Assembly: GCF_900110925.1 (NCBI RefSeq)
Contig: NZ_FOFP01000005.1
Span: 6,581 to 70,580, forward strand
Direction: 5' to 3'
Source of the DNA: Pseudomonas cuatrocienegasensis
GTDB taxonomy: Bacteria; Pseudomonadota; Gammaproteobacteria; Pseudomonadales; Pseudomonadaceae
DNA length: 64,000 nucleotides
This document shows positions 16,683 to 25,515 of the stretch, piece after piece. A program made the translations under genes and the position numbers. Below the pieces are notes generated by a model, which ran no database searches, was not told where the DNA came from, and worked only from the letters and a program-made list of their open reading frames with translations. Each line of letters opens with the position of its first letter. Position 1 is the stretch's first letter.

Positions 16683-17744
16683 TCACCTCCAGCACTCAAG
16701 ATATTTCTGTGCGACCTTAATATAGTCATGGTGAGTCTCTGCAAACAATCTACTTGAATATGAAATCTCGCTTACCAGATTGCGATTTTCAAGCAAATAT
16801 TCAATGGAAGCAATTATGCTACTTGAGTCTGGTTTTAAATTAATTACAGGCGACGAAACTACATTTAAAGAAGATAAACTCTCAGGCTCAGCTCCGCCCA
16901 GAACCACTTTCCCCATTGCTAAAGCATAAATCCCATTAACGCCTAATGAGTAACTATTAACCTGATCAATAACGACATTAACCCTTTCCATAAGCGATAG
17001 ATATTGGTTAATCGGCATACCACCTGCAATAATTAATTCCAAGTCATTTGGATATTTATGCTTTAAGTAGCTGAAAGCTTCCTCAACATGCCGAGTACCT
17101 TTAAAACCATAACGACTCAGACCATGGAAAACGACCAGCTTGTTGCCTACAACATTTTCCTTATACCTTATTTTTTTTAAATTCATTGGTATAGGTATTA
17201 CCTTTTTTAAGCTCTTTACACCTTTATACGAAATCTCGTAGTCATACATGATAGGGACCACTCCATCAACTCGACTAACAAGCCAGGAATTAAAATCCAA
17301 ACTACTTCTGCTAGACAAATAAGTGCTTTTCTTTTTCAAGTCATATTTTAAATAATCGTCAAGAGGAGAATAGGCTAAGTACTCTGGACCATAACGCCAG
17401 TAGAAAGCATCGCTCCCCGCAGCAGACAAGTAAAACTTACGATTATTCTTGATTAGCCTGTCTAATAATAGTTTATTCGGCATTAGTGGATGATAAAAAT
17501 AGAATGCATTAATATATTGCACAACATCGAAACCTGTAAGCTTCTTGTAGTGAACGTATGGGCCAGTTTTTCTTTTTATTTTTTCAATCCACCCACTCCC
17601 ACCGCCACCGAGATATATATCCGTGGGAATTTTTTTCCAGCCATCCCCATACGATGCAATAACAGGGTCATGGCCTAACTCCTGAAGCCCCTCTTTCAAG
17701 TTCTGATATAACGAACTAAAGTCTCCCAAAAACAAAATCTTCAT
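16683..17744 (-). CDS. GT-B type glycosyltransferase
   Basis: A 353-residue protein with an N-terminal MKILFLGDFSSLYQNLKEGL Rossmann start, a middle linker and a C-terminal donor-binding half (LVVFHGLSRYGFKGTRHVEE, then LELIIAGGMPINQYLSLM and YSLGVNGIYALAMGKVVLGG). The layout is that of GT4-like enzymes, but the EX7E signature is not obvious, so the family is uncertain. It is probably the third non-initiating transferase of the O-unit pathway. A good ribosome site (GAGGTGAC) precedes the ATG. The gene is AT-rich like its neighbours wzx and wzy. Confidence 0.75.
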   Translation of the reverse strand: MKILFLGDFSSLYQNLKEGLQELGHDPVIASYGDGWKKIPTDIYLGGGGSGWIEKIKRKTGPYVHYKKLTGFDVVQYINAFYFYHPLMPNKLLLDRLIKNNRKFYLSAAGSDAFYWRYGPEYLAYSPLDDYLKYDLKKKSTYLSSRSSLDFNSWLVSRVDGVVPIMYDYEISYKGVKSLKKVIPIPMNLKKIRYKENVVGNKLVVFHGLSRYGFKGTRHVEEAFSYLKHKYPNDLELIIAGGMPINQYLSLMERVNVVIDQVNSYSLGVNGIYALAMGKVVLGGAEPESLSSLNVVSSPVINLKPDSSSIIASIEYLLENRNLVSEISYSSRLFAETHHDYIKVAQKYLECWR

Positions 17745-17767
17745 GTCACCTCACAGAATTTATAATC

Positions 17768-19003
17768 TTATAACTTACTAATACATACAGTCACAAACAA
17801 CCAGTACAAAGCATAGCTTGCGGCATAGGCTACTGCGACACCTTCAAACCCCCAATACTCTACAAATAAAAAAGTAAAGATAACGAAAAATGATGAATAC
17901 AGGACTTCTAGAATAATAAAAATGGTAGCTGAGGCTCGACTTAAAATATAATAAGACATAATCAAACTCCCAACCTTCAAACAATTCCCTACCATTTGCC
18001 AGGCGAATAGATCTCTCGCGGCATAGAAATGATCCGAGAATAAAAATTCTATCAGATAGTCCCTTAAAAAATATACAGCCAATGAACTTATAACTGCAAA
18101 TGGAAGTATTATCTTATACCCATATATCATTTCGGGCCAAACTTCTTCACGCTTTAATTCAGAAAGACGAGGTAAATAGTAAACACTCAGCGTGGTAGTC
18201 ACTACCATTAAATAAGCCAGGCTCAGTCTCCAAACAGCCTCCCAGTATCCAGCAACTTCCCAACCTAGTGTCTGCCCCAAATGATTTCTAATAAAAATAT
18301 GACTTACCGGTATACAAATAGCGGACGTCAAAGCCATAGCAGTGAACTTAGCTAAATTCTTCGCCTCTTTTTTTTCAATTCTTCCTACTAGGTACTTAAA
18401 TTTAAACCAAGGCGTTTTATAAATTAAGAAAGACGTAATAATAAAGGTAAGCGACTGATAAATTGCCAAAGCAACTAAAGCCCCATACAACCCAAAATTA
18501 CCAGCCATAAAGCTAGTAACAATCAAAGCAAAGATGCTTCCGGAAATATTGGCTGTTACATATTTACGGATCTCTTTTTTTCCGTTGAGAATCGCCAACA
18601 ACAATGTATTAAATACAAAAAAAACTAGCGTACTAGCAAACCAGACAAACACACTTCCCAACTTCTCATCTTTTAAGAACCAATCAGCAAGAGTACGATT
18701 AAGGATAATTACCAGCATAGCTGTCGACAGCGAACCTATAAGAGCAATTGTGCCCGCAGTTCGCCAAACTGCATGCTGTTTAGCTTCATCTTTATGGTAT
18801 TCAGCAGTATATTTTGTTACACCTGTATTTATAGCCCCACTTGCAAAACTCGTTATCATTTGCACAGAACTTTGGAACTGACCTAATGCCGCATAGCCTA
18901 TAGGACCAACATATACCGCAAGTACTTTATTAATCCCAAGCAAAGTCAACATCTTAATAAATACTGCAATTCCGTTTAGCAAGCTAGTTTTAATAAGCGT
19001 CAT
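17768..19003 (-). CDS. wzx: Wzx, O-antigen flippase
   Basis: A 411-residue polytopic membrane protein with about twelve hydrophobic segments. It resembles the O-antigen translocase group (WzxE/RfbX): KTSLLNGIAVFIKMLTLLGI start, then VYVGPIGYAALGQFQSSVQM and GVTKYTAEY. It moves undecaprenyl-linked repeat units across the inner membrane for Wzy. It lies three bases from the fdtB start side, so co-expression with the sugar genes is likely. AT-rich. Close Wzx relatives are associated with N-acetylated dideoxy sugars such as Fuc4NAc or Fuc3NAc, which would suit the sugar genes beside it; that point is inference. Confidence 0.88.
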   Translation of the reverse strand: MTLIKTSLLNGIAVFIKMLTLLGINKVLAVYVGPIGYAALGQFQSSVQMITSFASGAINTGVTKYTAEYHKDEAKQHAVWRTAGTIALIGSLSTAMLVIILNRTLADWFLKDEKLGSVFVWFASTLVFFVFNTLLLAILNGKKEIRKYVTANISGSIFALIVTSFMAGNFGLYGALVALAIYQSLTFIITSFLIYKTPWFKFKYLVGRIEKKEAKNLAKFTAMALTSAICIPVSHIFIRNHLGQTLGWEVAGYWEAVWRLSLAYLMVVTTTLSVYYLPRLSELKREEVWPEMIYGYKIILPFAVISSLAVYFLRDYLIEFLFSDHFYAARDLFAWQMVGNCLKVGSLIMSYYILSRASATIFIILEVLYSSFFVIFTFLFVEYWGFEGVAVAYAASYALYWLFVTVCISKL

Positions 19004-19006
19004 TGC

Positions 19007-20128
19007 TTAACCAACCTGAAAAGAATTACAACCAGCAATCACTTGCTGCACATCATCCCTACTCATCAAGGGGCTAATTGGAAGACTGAGCACCTCTTGA
19101 TGCATCGACTCCGTTAAAGGGAGAACATGTGGGTTCCAGCTTGCGTATGCTTGTTGCAGATGCGGAGGAATTGGGTAGTGAATCAATGTTTGCACACCCG
19201 CAGCTGTAAGATGCGCTTGCAGCGCTGCCCGTGCAGTTGAGCGGACTACATACAGATGAAATACATGCTGCGAAAGGGATTGCGACACAGAGTTAAAACT
19301 AATGGGCTGCATGAGTTTAGGATTGCTTATGCCCTGAGCGTAAGCCTTTGCTATTTCTCTGCGGCGCTGAGTTTCGGAGTCCAGATGCTTAAGTTTTATC
19401 CGCAGCATGGCAGCCTGCATTTCATCGAGGCGGCTGTTCACTCCCTGGTACAGATTCTCGTATTTTTTATGGCTGCCGTAGTTGCCCAATGCGCGGATGG
19501 TTTGTGCCAGTTCGTCATCATTTGTAGTGACAGCACCAGCATCGCCCAGCGCGCCTAGATTCTTACCTGGATAAAAACTGAAACCAGATGCATGGCCCCA
19601 GTTGCCCGCTTTTTTACCGTTGCTTTCAGCACCGTGTGCCTGAGCCGAGTCTTCCAATACCAGCAATTGGTGCTGATCGGCCAACGCCATAATTTCGTCC
19701 ATCGGCGCCAACTGGCCATAAAGATGCACCGCCACAATGGCTTTAGTTTTGCTCGTAATGGCGGCGGCAGTTTTTACGGGGCAGAGATTGTAAGTTGCTG
19801 AGTCTGGTTCTACTAGCACCGGCTTAAAGCGATTTTCGGTAATAGCCAGTATGCTGGCAATATAAGTGTTAGCCGGAACTATTACCTCGTCGCCTTCGTG
19901 CAGCTTGCCCAGCTCTTTCCAGGCCCGTAGCGTCAGCGTGAGGGCATCCAAACCATTGGCAACGCCAATGCAGTGCTTAGCCCCACAGTAATCTGCAAAC
20001 TCCTGCTCAAAGGCTTTGAGTTCCTGCCCCTGGATATACCATCCGGAATCGATGACACGGGCGGCGGCGCTGATCAACTCTTCTCGGTATTGAGCGTTGA
20101 TTGATTTTAGATCGAGAAAAGGAATCAT
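19007..20128 (-). CDS. fdtB: FdtB/QdtB-type PLP sugar 3-aminotransferase
   Basis: A 373-residue DegT/DnrJ/EryC1-family aminotransferase that puts the 3-amino group on dTDP-3-keto-6-deoxyhexose using glutamate. PLP-binding features are visible: [10 protein letters not shown] with the aspartate that holds the pyridine nitrogen, and the Schiff-base lysine in [15 protein letters not shown], followed by [21 protein letters not shown]. The ATG overlaps the fdtC stop by four bases. With FdtA and FdtC it forms a complete 3-acetamido-3,6-dideoxyhexose cassette. Whether the product is galacto (Fuc3NAc) or gluco (Qui3NAc) is set by the isomerase and cannot be read with certainty here. Confidence 0.88.
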   Translation of the reverse strand: MIPFLDLKSINAQYREELISAAARVIDSGWYIQGQELKAFEQEFADYCGAKHCIGVANGLDALTLTLRAWKELGKLHEGDEVIVPANTYIASILAITENRFKPVLVEPDSATYNLCPVKTAAAITSKTKAIVAVHLYGQLAPMDEIMALADQHQLLVLEDSAQAHGAESNGKKAGNWGHASGFSFYPGKNLGALGDAGAVTTNDDELAQTIRALGNYGSHKKYENLYQGVNSRLDEMQAAMLRIKLKHLDSETQRRREIAKAYAQGISNPKLMQPISFNSVSQSLSQHVFHLYVVRSTARAALQAHLTAAGVQTLIHYPIPPHLQQAYASWNPHVLPLTESMHQEVLSLPISPLMSRDDVQQVIAGCNSFQVG

Positions 20129-20589
20129 TGATCTATATACCTGATAATTTTGGCTGGGTTACCTACCACAACAGCTTTCGCTGGAACATTTTCAGTCACA
20201 ACAGCGCCTGCACCGATCATTGCGTATTCGCCGATAGTTATACCGGGCAGTAGCGTGGCATTGGCACCAATACTCGCATGATGTTTGATAGTAATGCCGG
20301 AAAACTCCTGCGGGTATTCTTTTGAGCGAGGATAAGGGTCATTAGTGAACGTTGCATTCGGGCCAATAAAAACGTTACTCTCAATACGCGTACCATTCCA
20401 TACTTGAACACCAGATTTTATGGTGACGTCATCACCGATGACAACATCGCCTTCTATCAAAGTGTGGGCGCAAATGTTGCTGTTTTTTCCTATACTCGCC
20501 CCTTCAAGAATTACGACAAACTGCCATACTCGTGTACCTTCACCTATTTGACAAGGTGCGACATCAGCCAGCTCATGGATAGTGCTCAT
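20125..20589 (-). CDS. fdtC: FdtC-type sugar N-acetyltransferase
   Basis: A 154-residue left-handed beta-helix acetyltransferase (WlbB/FdtC group) that transfers acetyl from acetyl-CoA to the 3-amino group of dTDP-3-amino-3,6-dideoxyhexose. The hexapeptide repeats run from [13 protein letters not shown] to [12 protein letters not shown]. The stretch [19 protein letters not shown] is characteristic of this group and contains the conserved Asn-Asp that contacts the substrate amine. Ending [13 protein letters not shown] is typical. It overlaps fdtA and fdtB by four bases on each side, so the three are translationally coupled. Confidence 0.87.
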   Translation of the reverse strand: MSTIHELADVAPCQIGEGTRVWQFVVILEGASIGKNSNICAHTLIEGDVVIGDDVTIKSGVQVWNGTRIESNVFIGPNATFTNDPYPRSKEYPQEFSGITIKHHASIGANATLLPGITIGEYAMIGAGAVVTENVPAKAVVVGNPAKIIRYIDQ

Positions 20590-20987
20590 TCTGCCGCTGC
20601 CTTGATGAAACTTTCATAATCGCGAATATAATCCGACTCATCATAATGCTCACTCGCCAAAACAAGCAGCACACAATCCGGACTAAAGTCGCGCATCTCC
20701 CGCCAAACCATCCCCTCAATGATCAATCCTTGAGTGGGTGAATCCAACCAGACTTCTGCTTTTTCAGTGCCATTATCCAACAGCATTTTACATTTACCGG
20801 TGACGCATACCGCCACCTGCCTTAGAGCCTTGTGAGCATGAAAACCACGCGCTACACGGGGCTGAGTGCCGAAAAGGTAGTAGACCCGCTTGATGTCGAA
20901 AGGTATGGATTTATTACCTTCTAGCGCTACTAACGAACCACGTTCATCGCCCAGTGCAGGAAAACTGACCCATTGCACAAGATTCAT
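20586..20987 (-). CDS. fdtA: FdtA/QdtA-type dTDP-4-keto-6-deoxyglucose 3,4-ketoisomerase
   Basis: A 133-residue cupin of the WxcM C-terminal type that moves the keto group of dTDP-4-keto-6-deoxyglucose from C4 to C3. The cupin signature [18 protein letters not shown] carries the two active-site histidines, then the second cupin motif with [10 protein letters not shown]. The protein starts [20 protein letters not shown]. FdtA and QdtA differ in stereochemistry at C4 through a few residues, which I could not assign with confidence. ATG overlaps the fdtC start side by four bases and its stop-start overlap with rmlA is likewise four bases. Confidence 0.87.
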   Translation of the reverse strand: MNLVQWVSFPALGDERGSLVALEGNKSIPFDIKRVYYLFGTQPRVARGFHAHKALRQVAVCVTGKCKMLLDNGTEKAEVWLDSPTQGLIIEGMVWREMRDFSPDCVLLVLASEHYDESDYIRDYESFIKAAAE

Positions 20988-21856
20988 AATTTACCCTCTG
21001 CCAAATGAAGCAAATATTGACCATAGCTGTTCTTGCTTAAGGATTGGCCTATGCGTTGGAGATCCTCGCGGTTTAGCCAGCCATTGTTAAAAGCAATCTC
21101 TTCAAGGCAAGCGATCTTATAACCTTGGCGCTTCTCTATAGTCTCGACGAAGTGCCCGGCTTCCAGCAGGCTTTCATGAGTGCCTGTATCCAGCCAAGCA
21201 AAGCCGCGGCCGAGCAACTCGACGTTGAGGTCGCCGCGCTCCATATAGGCCTGGTTGATGCAGGTAATTTCCAACTCGCCTCGGCGGGAGGGCTTGACTT
21301 GTCTGGCGATCTGCACCACGTCGTTGTCGTAAAAATACAGGCCCGTAACGGCATAGTGGGATTTAGGCTTTAGCGGCTTTTCTTCAATGGATATAGCCCG
21401 CTTGTTCTCATCAAACTCAACCACACCGAAGCGCTCCGGATCTTTGACCTGGTAGCCGAATATGGTAGCGCCTTTGCCACGGTTAACGGCCGCCTTGAGC
21501 ATAGGGCTGAAGCCTTGACCGTAAAAGATGTTATCGCCCAACACTAAACAAACCGAGTCAGTGCCAATAAAATCTTCGCCAATAATAAAGGCCTGAGCCA
21601 GGCCGTCTGGGCTGGGCTGTTCGGCATAACTGAGGGTTATCCCGAAATCAGAGCCATCACCCAGCAGGCGCTTATAACCGCTTATGTCTTCCGGGGTACT
21701 GATCAGCAGTATGTCGCGGATACCGGCCAACATAAGTACGGACAAGGGATAGTAGATCATCGGCTTGTCGTAAATGGGCAGCAGTTGCTTGGATACGCCT
21801 TTGGTGATCGGGTATAGCCGAGTGCCGGAACCGCCGGCGAGGAGAATGCCTTTCAT
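20984..21856 (-). CDS. rmlA: RmlA, glucose-1-phosphate thymidylyltransferase
   Basis: A 290-residue nucleotidyltransferase making dTDP-glucose from dTTP and glucose-1-phosphate. It has the signature [20 protein letters not shown] at the N-terminus, with the catalytic Arg and Lys, then [26 protein letters not shown] and the typical EIAFNNGWL ending region. Full length for RmlA. It overlaps rmlB by four bases. As rmlC and rmlD are absent, the dTDP-sugar made here should feed the FdtABC branch rather than L-rhamnose, unless a second rml set exists elsewhere in the genome. Confidence 0.95.
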   Translation of the reverse strand: MKGILLAGGSGTRLYPITKGVSKQLLPIYDKPMIYYPLSVLMLAGIRDILLISTPEDISGYKRLLGDGSDFGITLSYAEQPSPDGLAQAFIIGEDFIGTDSVCLVLGDNIFYGQGFSPMLKAAVNRGKGATIFGYQVKDPERFGVVEFDENKRAISIEEKPLKPKSHYAVTGLYFYDNDVVQIARQVKPSRRGELEITCINQAYMERGDLNVELLGRGFAWLDTGTHESLLEAGHFVETIEKRQGYKIACLEEIAFNNGWLNREDLQRIGQSLSKNSYGQYLLHLAEGKL

Positions 21857-22989
21857 ATGCGGGTACGTCCTTGTTCTGCGGTGCCAAGACGTTCGCGCTG
21901 ATAGCTACCGTCTTGTACATGGCTGCACCATTCGAGGTTTTCTAGATACCAAACGACGGTTTTGCGAAGGCCGGACTCAAAGGTTTCTGCTGGGGTCCAA
22001 CCGAGTTCCTTTTGAATCTTGCTGGCGTCGATGGCGTAGCGCAGATCGTGGCCGGGGCGGTCTTGGACGTGGGTGATGAGGTTCTTGTAGGAATGAGTTA
22101 CCTGTTGAGGCCCGCGGCTAATTGTAGGATTGATCGCGAGCAAGCCCGCTCCTACAGGTGATCGCATAGGTCGGAGTTCGTCGAGAAGCTCGCAGATGCT
22201 GCGCACTACGTCGATATTTTGTTTTTCGTTATGACCACCAATATTGTAGGTCTCGCCGATTTGGCCTGCGGTGACGACTTTGTAAAGCGCGCGGGCGTGG
22301 TCTTCGACGTATAGCCAGTCGCGTATCTGATCACCTTTGCCGTAGATCGGTAGCGATTTGCCATCCAGTGCGTTGAGGATGACTAACGGGATGAGTTTTT
22401 CCGGGAAGTGGTACGGGCCGTAATTGTTCGAACAGTTGGTAATCAGCGTCGGCAGCCCGTAAGTGCGGTGCCAAGCACGCACCAAGTGGTCGGAGCTGGC
22501 CTTGCTCGCCGAATAAGGCGAGCTGGGCGCATAGGATGTGGTTTCGGTGAAGATATCTTGCGGCCCTTCCAGGTCGCCATACACCTCGTCGGTGGAGATG
22601 TGGTGGAAACGGAAGGCTGCCTTGCCTTGCTCATCCAGTCCATGCCAGTACTGGCGAGCGGCCTCAAGCAGGGTGTAGGTACCGACGATATTGGTGGTTA
22701 TGAACTCGGCTGGACCGTCAATGGAGCGATCGACATGGGACTCTGCGGCCAGGTGCATGATGGCATCCGGCTGGTGCTCACGGAACACGCGGTCTAATTC
22801 GGCACGGTCGCATATATCGACCTGTTCGAACGCGTAGCGCGGGCAGTCGCTGACCACCTCCAGCGACTCAAGATTGCCAGCGTAGGTTAGCTTGTCGAGG
22901 TTAACGACCTGATCGCCGGTGTTAGCAATGATGTGGCGCACGACTGCAGAGCCGATAAATCCGGCACCGCCGGTGATGAGGATTTTCAT
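21853..22989 (-). CDS. rmlB: RmlB, dTDP-glucose 4,6-dehydratase, with an in-frame REP insertion
   Basis: A 378-residue extended SDR forming dTDP-4-keto-6-deoxyglucose. It has [15 protein letters not shown] at the N-terminus, the catalytic STDEVYGDL (Asp-Glu pair) and [15 protein letters not shown] (Tyr-x-x-x-Lys). It is about 20 residues longer than the usual 350-360. The excess lies between LLDELRP and [15 protein letters not shown] (residues 275-300) and is coded by an REP palindrome (22123-22156) plus flanking bases. The frame is kept and all catalytic motifs lie outside the insert, so the enzyme is probably active. Four-base overlap with rmlA. Confidence 0.94.
   Translation of the reverse strand: MKILITGGAGFIGSAVVRHIIANTGDQVVNLDKLTYAGNLESLEVVSDCPRYAFEQVDICDRAELDRVFREHQPDAIMHLAAESHVDRSIDGPAEFITTNIVGTYTLLEAARQYWHGLDEQGKAAFRFHHISTDEVYGDLEGPQDIFTETTSYAPSSPYSASKASSDHLVRAWHRTYGLPTLITNCSNNYGPYHFPEKLIPLVILNALDGKSLPIYGKGDQIRDWLYVEDHARALYKVVTAGQIGETYNIGGHNEKQNIDVVRSICELLDELRPMRSPVGAGLLAINPTISRGPQQVTHSYKNLITHVQDRPGHDLRYAIDASKIQKELGWTPAETFESGLRKTVVWYLENLEWCSHVQDGSYQRERLGTAEQGRTRI
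22123..22156. repeat. REP element inside the rmlB coding sequence
   Basis: TGTAGGA (22123-22129) and TCCTACA (22150-22156) are perfect inverted ends around the REP core GCGAGCAAGCCCGC, a form common in intergenic regions of Pseudomonas. Read on the rmlB strand it supplies residues 279-289 ([11 protein letters not shown]). This REP family is a little different from the GC-rich one in the RAYT arrays. Confidence 0.8.
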
Positions 22990-23003
22990 GAATGATTACA
23001 AGC

Positions 23004-24029
23004 CTATTTCAAGAAGCTGATGTACCAAGGCATTGCCCTTTCGATGCCAGCCTGTATATCGAACTTCGAGGCATAGCCTAGCAAGCGCTCGGCCTTGCCG
23101 ACATCAGCCTGTGAGTGGCGCACATCGCCGGCGCGGAACTCGCGATATACCGGGGGCTTGGCGTAACTCACACCGTTATTGGCCAGGCTTTGTTTGATCG
23201 CAGCAAACAGTTGATTGAGATCGGTGCGCCCACCTACTGCCACGTTGTACACCTGATTGCGCGCCGCCTGGCTGCCGCTGGTCGCTGCCAATAAATTGGC
23301 CTGCACGGTGTTTTCGATAAAGCAGAAATCGCGGCTGGTTTCGCCGTCGCCATTAATGAACACGTCCTCGCCGTTGATCATGGCAGCGGTCCACTTGGGG
23401 ATGACCGCGGCATAGGCACCATCTGGATCCTGACGTTTACCGAATACGTTGAAGTAGCGCAAGCCGATGGTTTTGAAACCGTAGGTTTTGGCGAAGACAT
23501 CTGCATAGAGTTCGTTGACGTACTTGGTGACGGCATACGGCGATAGCGGTTTGCCGATGACGTCTTCTACTTTGGGTAGGCCGGGGTGATCACCGTAGGT
23601 GGAGCTTGAAGCGGCGTAAGTGAAGCTTTTCACCTCTGCATCGCGGGCGGCGACAAGCATGTTGAGAAAGCCGCTGATATTGGTGTCGTTGGTGGTGATC
23701 GGATCAGCGATAGAGCGAGGGACGGAGCCCAGGGCCGCCTGATGGAGGACGTAATCAACGCCCTCGCAGGCTTTTTGGCAGGCTTGCAGGTTGCGGATGT
23801 CGCCTTCGATAAATTGGAAGCGCTGCCATTGTTCGGCAGTGACGAGGGTTTGAACTTCGTCGAGATTACGCTGATGACCAGTGGCGAAGTTATCCAACCC
23901 AACTACACGCTGACCGAGCTTAAGCAGGGCCTCCAACAGGTTGGAGCCGATGAAGCCGGCTACGCCGGTAATGAGCCAGGTTTTCGGGGTGATGGGTAGT
24001 TCTGCCAACAAAGAGTCGTAGGGCGTCAT
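23004..24029 (-). CDS. wbpP: WbpP, UDP-GlcNAc 4-epimerase
   Basis: A 341-residue extended SDR that interconverts UDP-GlcNAc and UDP-GalNAc (and, in some members, the uronic acid forms). It has the WbpP-type start with [16 protein letters not shown] (cofactor motif) and [16 protein letters not shown], the catalytic Ser-Ser region [12 protein letters not shown] and the YAVTK motif with [12 protein letters not shown] downstream. The ATG at 24029 gives the WbpP length; the frame is open 17 codons further. It pairs with wbpO upstream, as in P. aeruginosa O6, to supply UDP-GalNAcA. Confidence 0.92.
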   Translation of the reverse strand: MTPYDSLLAELPITPKTWLITGVAGFIGSNLLEALLKLGQRVVGLDNFATGHQRNLDEVQTLVTAEQWQRFQFIEGDIRNLQACQKACEGVDYVLHQAALGSVPRSIADPITTNDTNISGFLNMLVAARDAEVKSFTYAASSSTYGDHPGLPKVEDVIGKPLSPYAVTKYVNELYADVFAKTYGFKTIGLRYFNVFGKRQDPDGAYAAVIPKWTAAMINGEDVFINGDGETSRDFCFIENTVQANLLAATSGSQAARNQVYNVAVGGRTDLNQLFAAIKQSLANNGVSYAKPPVYREFRAGDVRHSQADVGKAERLLGYASKFDIQAGIERAMPWYISFLK

Positions 24030-24149
24030 GTGCTCAATTCTATGTGTGAGGGGGGCCAGTGTGATCGCTGCTTTCGTCAAGTAAGTCGATCACCGCCCTG
24101 TGCCGGGTTTTATAAGCATGTCGTTGCGGGTCACGCTTGCCACGTTTTT

Positions 24150-25427
24150 TTACAGGCGGAGGTCGGACTCTGCAGCGCTCAGCAGGTACTTGAGGTCATA
24201 CAGCACATGTTCGGCCTTGCCGTGCTTACGAATATTTTCTGCGCCCAAGGCGCGGAATTCGTTGTGGGCTACAGCCAGGATAATACCGTCGTAAGTATTG
24301 ACCGCTGGTTCGGTAATAGGGGTAATAGCGTACTCGTGCTGCGCTTCTTCGACGCTGACCCACGGATCGTAGACATCGACCTCGATGTTGTAATCCGCCA
24401 ACTCACGGACAATATCCACCACCTTGGTGTTGCGCAGGTCCGGACAGTTTTCCTTGAAGGCCAGGCCCATCACCAGCACCCGTGCGCCATCGACATGGAT
24501 GCGGCGCTTAAGCATGCCCTTGATCAGTTGCGACACCACATAGGCACCCATGCTGTCGTTGAGGCGGCGGCCTGCCAGGATGATTTCCGGGTGGTAGCCG
24601 ATGCTTTCCGCCTTGTGAGTCAAGTAGTATGGATCGACGCCAATGCAGTGACCGCCTACCAGCCCTGGACGGAATGGCAGGAAGTTCCACTTGGTGCCCG
24701 CTGCCTTAAGTACCGCTTCGGTGTCGATGCCCATCTTGTTGAAGATCAGGGCCAATTCGTTGATCAGGGCGATATTCAGGTCACGCTGGGTATTCTCGAT
24801 GACCTTGGCCGCTTCCGCGACTTTGATGCTGCTGGCCTTGTGCGTCCCTGCCGTGATGATCTGCCGGTAAAGGGCATCAACCAGTTCGGCGACTTCCGGT
24901 GTAGAGCCGGAGGTGACTTTCTTGATGGTAGTAACGCGGTGCTCTTTGTCCCCCGGGTTGATACGCTCGGGGCTGTAGCCGGCAAAAAAATCCACATTGA
25001 ACTTGAGGCCAGAAACCTGCTCCAGCACTGGCACACAGTCTTCCTCCGTGGCACCGGGATAGACAGTCGACTCGTAAATGACGATGTCGCCTCTCTTTAG
25101 GACTTTGCCAATGGTTTGAGAGGCTTTGATCAGGGGGGTCAGATCGGGCTTCTTGTGCGCATCAATGGGAGTCGGCACGGTGACGATGTATGTATTGCAA
25201 GTTTTCAGGTCGTCAATGTCGGCGCTATAACAGAGGTGGACGGAATGCGTCAACTCTTCATCGCTGACTTCAAGGGTGGCGTCATGGCCGGCCTTGAGGG
25301 CAGCGATACGCTGCAGGTTGATGTCGAACCCAACCACGGAGCGATGCTTACCGAATTCCGCAGCAAGAGGCAGGCCGACATAGCCAAGACCTATGATGGC
25401 GAGTTTGATGTCTTGCAAATTAAGCAT
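24150..25427 (-). CDS. wbpO: WbpO, UDP-GalNAc/UDP-GlcNAc 6-dehydrogenase
   Basis: A 425-residue UDP-sugar dehydrogenase (UDP-glucose/GDP-mannose dehydrogenase family, TviB type) that oxidises C6 in two NAD+-dependent steps. It has the N-terminal NAD site [15 protein letters not shown], the middle [11 protein letters not shown] and the catalytic cysteine in [16 protein letters not shown], followed by a C-terminal UDP-binding domain with [16 protein letters not shown]. In P. aeruginosa O6 WbpO makes UDP-GalNAcA. It lies 120 bases upstream of wbpP, with an empty gap between; the GT-rich gap has no obvious terminator. Confidence 0.92.
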   Translation of the reverse strand: MLNLQDIKLAIIGLGYVGLPLAAEFGKHRSVVGFDINLQRIAALKAGHDATLEVSDEELTHSVHLCYSADIDDLKTCNTYIVTVPTPIDAHKKPDLTPLIKASQTIGKVLKRGDIVIYESTVYPGATEEDCVPVLEQVSGLKFNVDFFAGYSPERINPGDKEHRVTTIKKVTSGSTPEVAELVDALYRQIITAGTHKASSIKVAEAAKVIENTQRDLNIALINELALIFNKMGIDTEAVLKAAGTKWNFLPFRPGLVGGHCIGVDPYYLTHKAESIGYHPEIILAGRRLNDSMGAYVVSQLIKGMLKRRIHVDGARVLVMGLAFKENCPDLRNTKVVDIVRELADYNIEVDVYDPWVSVEEAQHEYAITPITEPAVNTYDGIILAVAHNEFRALGAENIRKHGKAEHVLYDLKYLLSAAESDLRL

Positions 25428-25515
25428 CGGAAGTATCCAAAAAGTTAGTTTTATTTATTACAAAATTATGTTTGGTCGTGGTGTGCAGGTTTAAATTGAG
25501 AAAAATTTAATAGCC

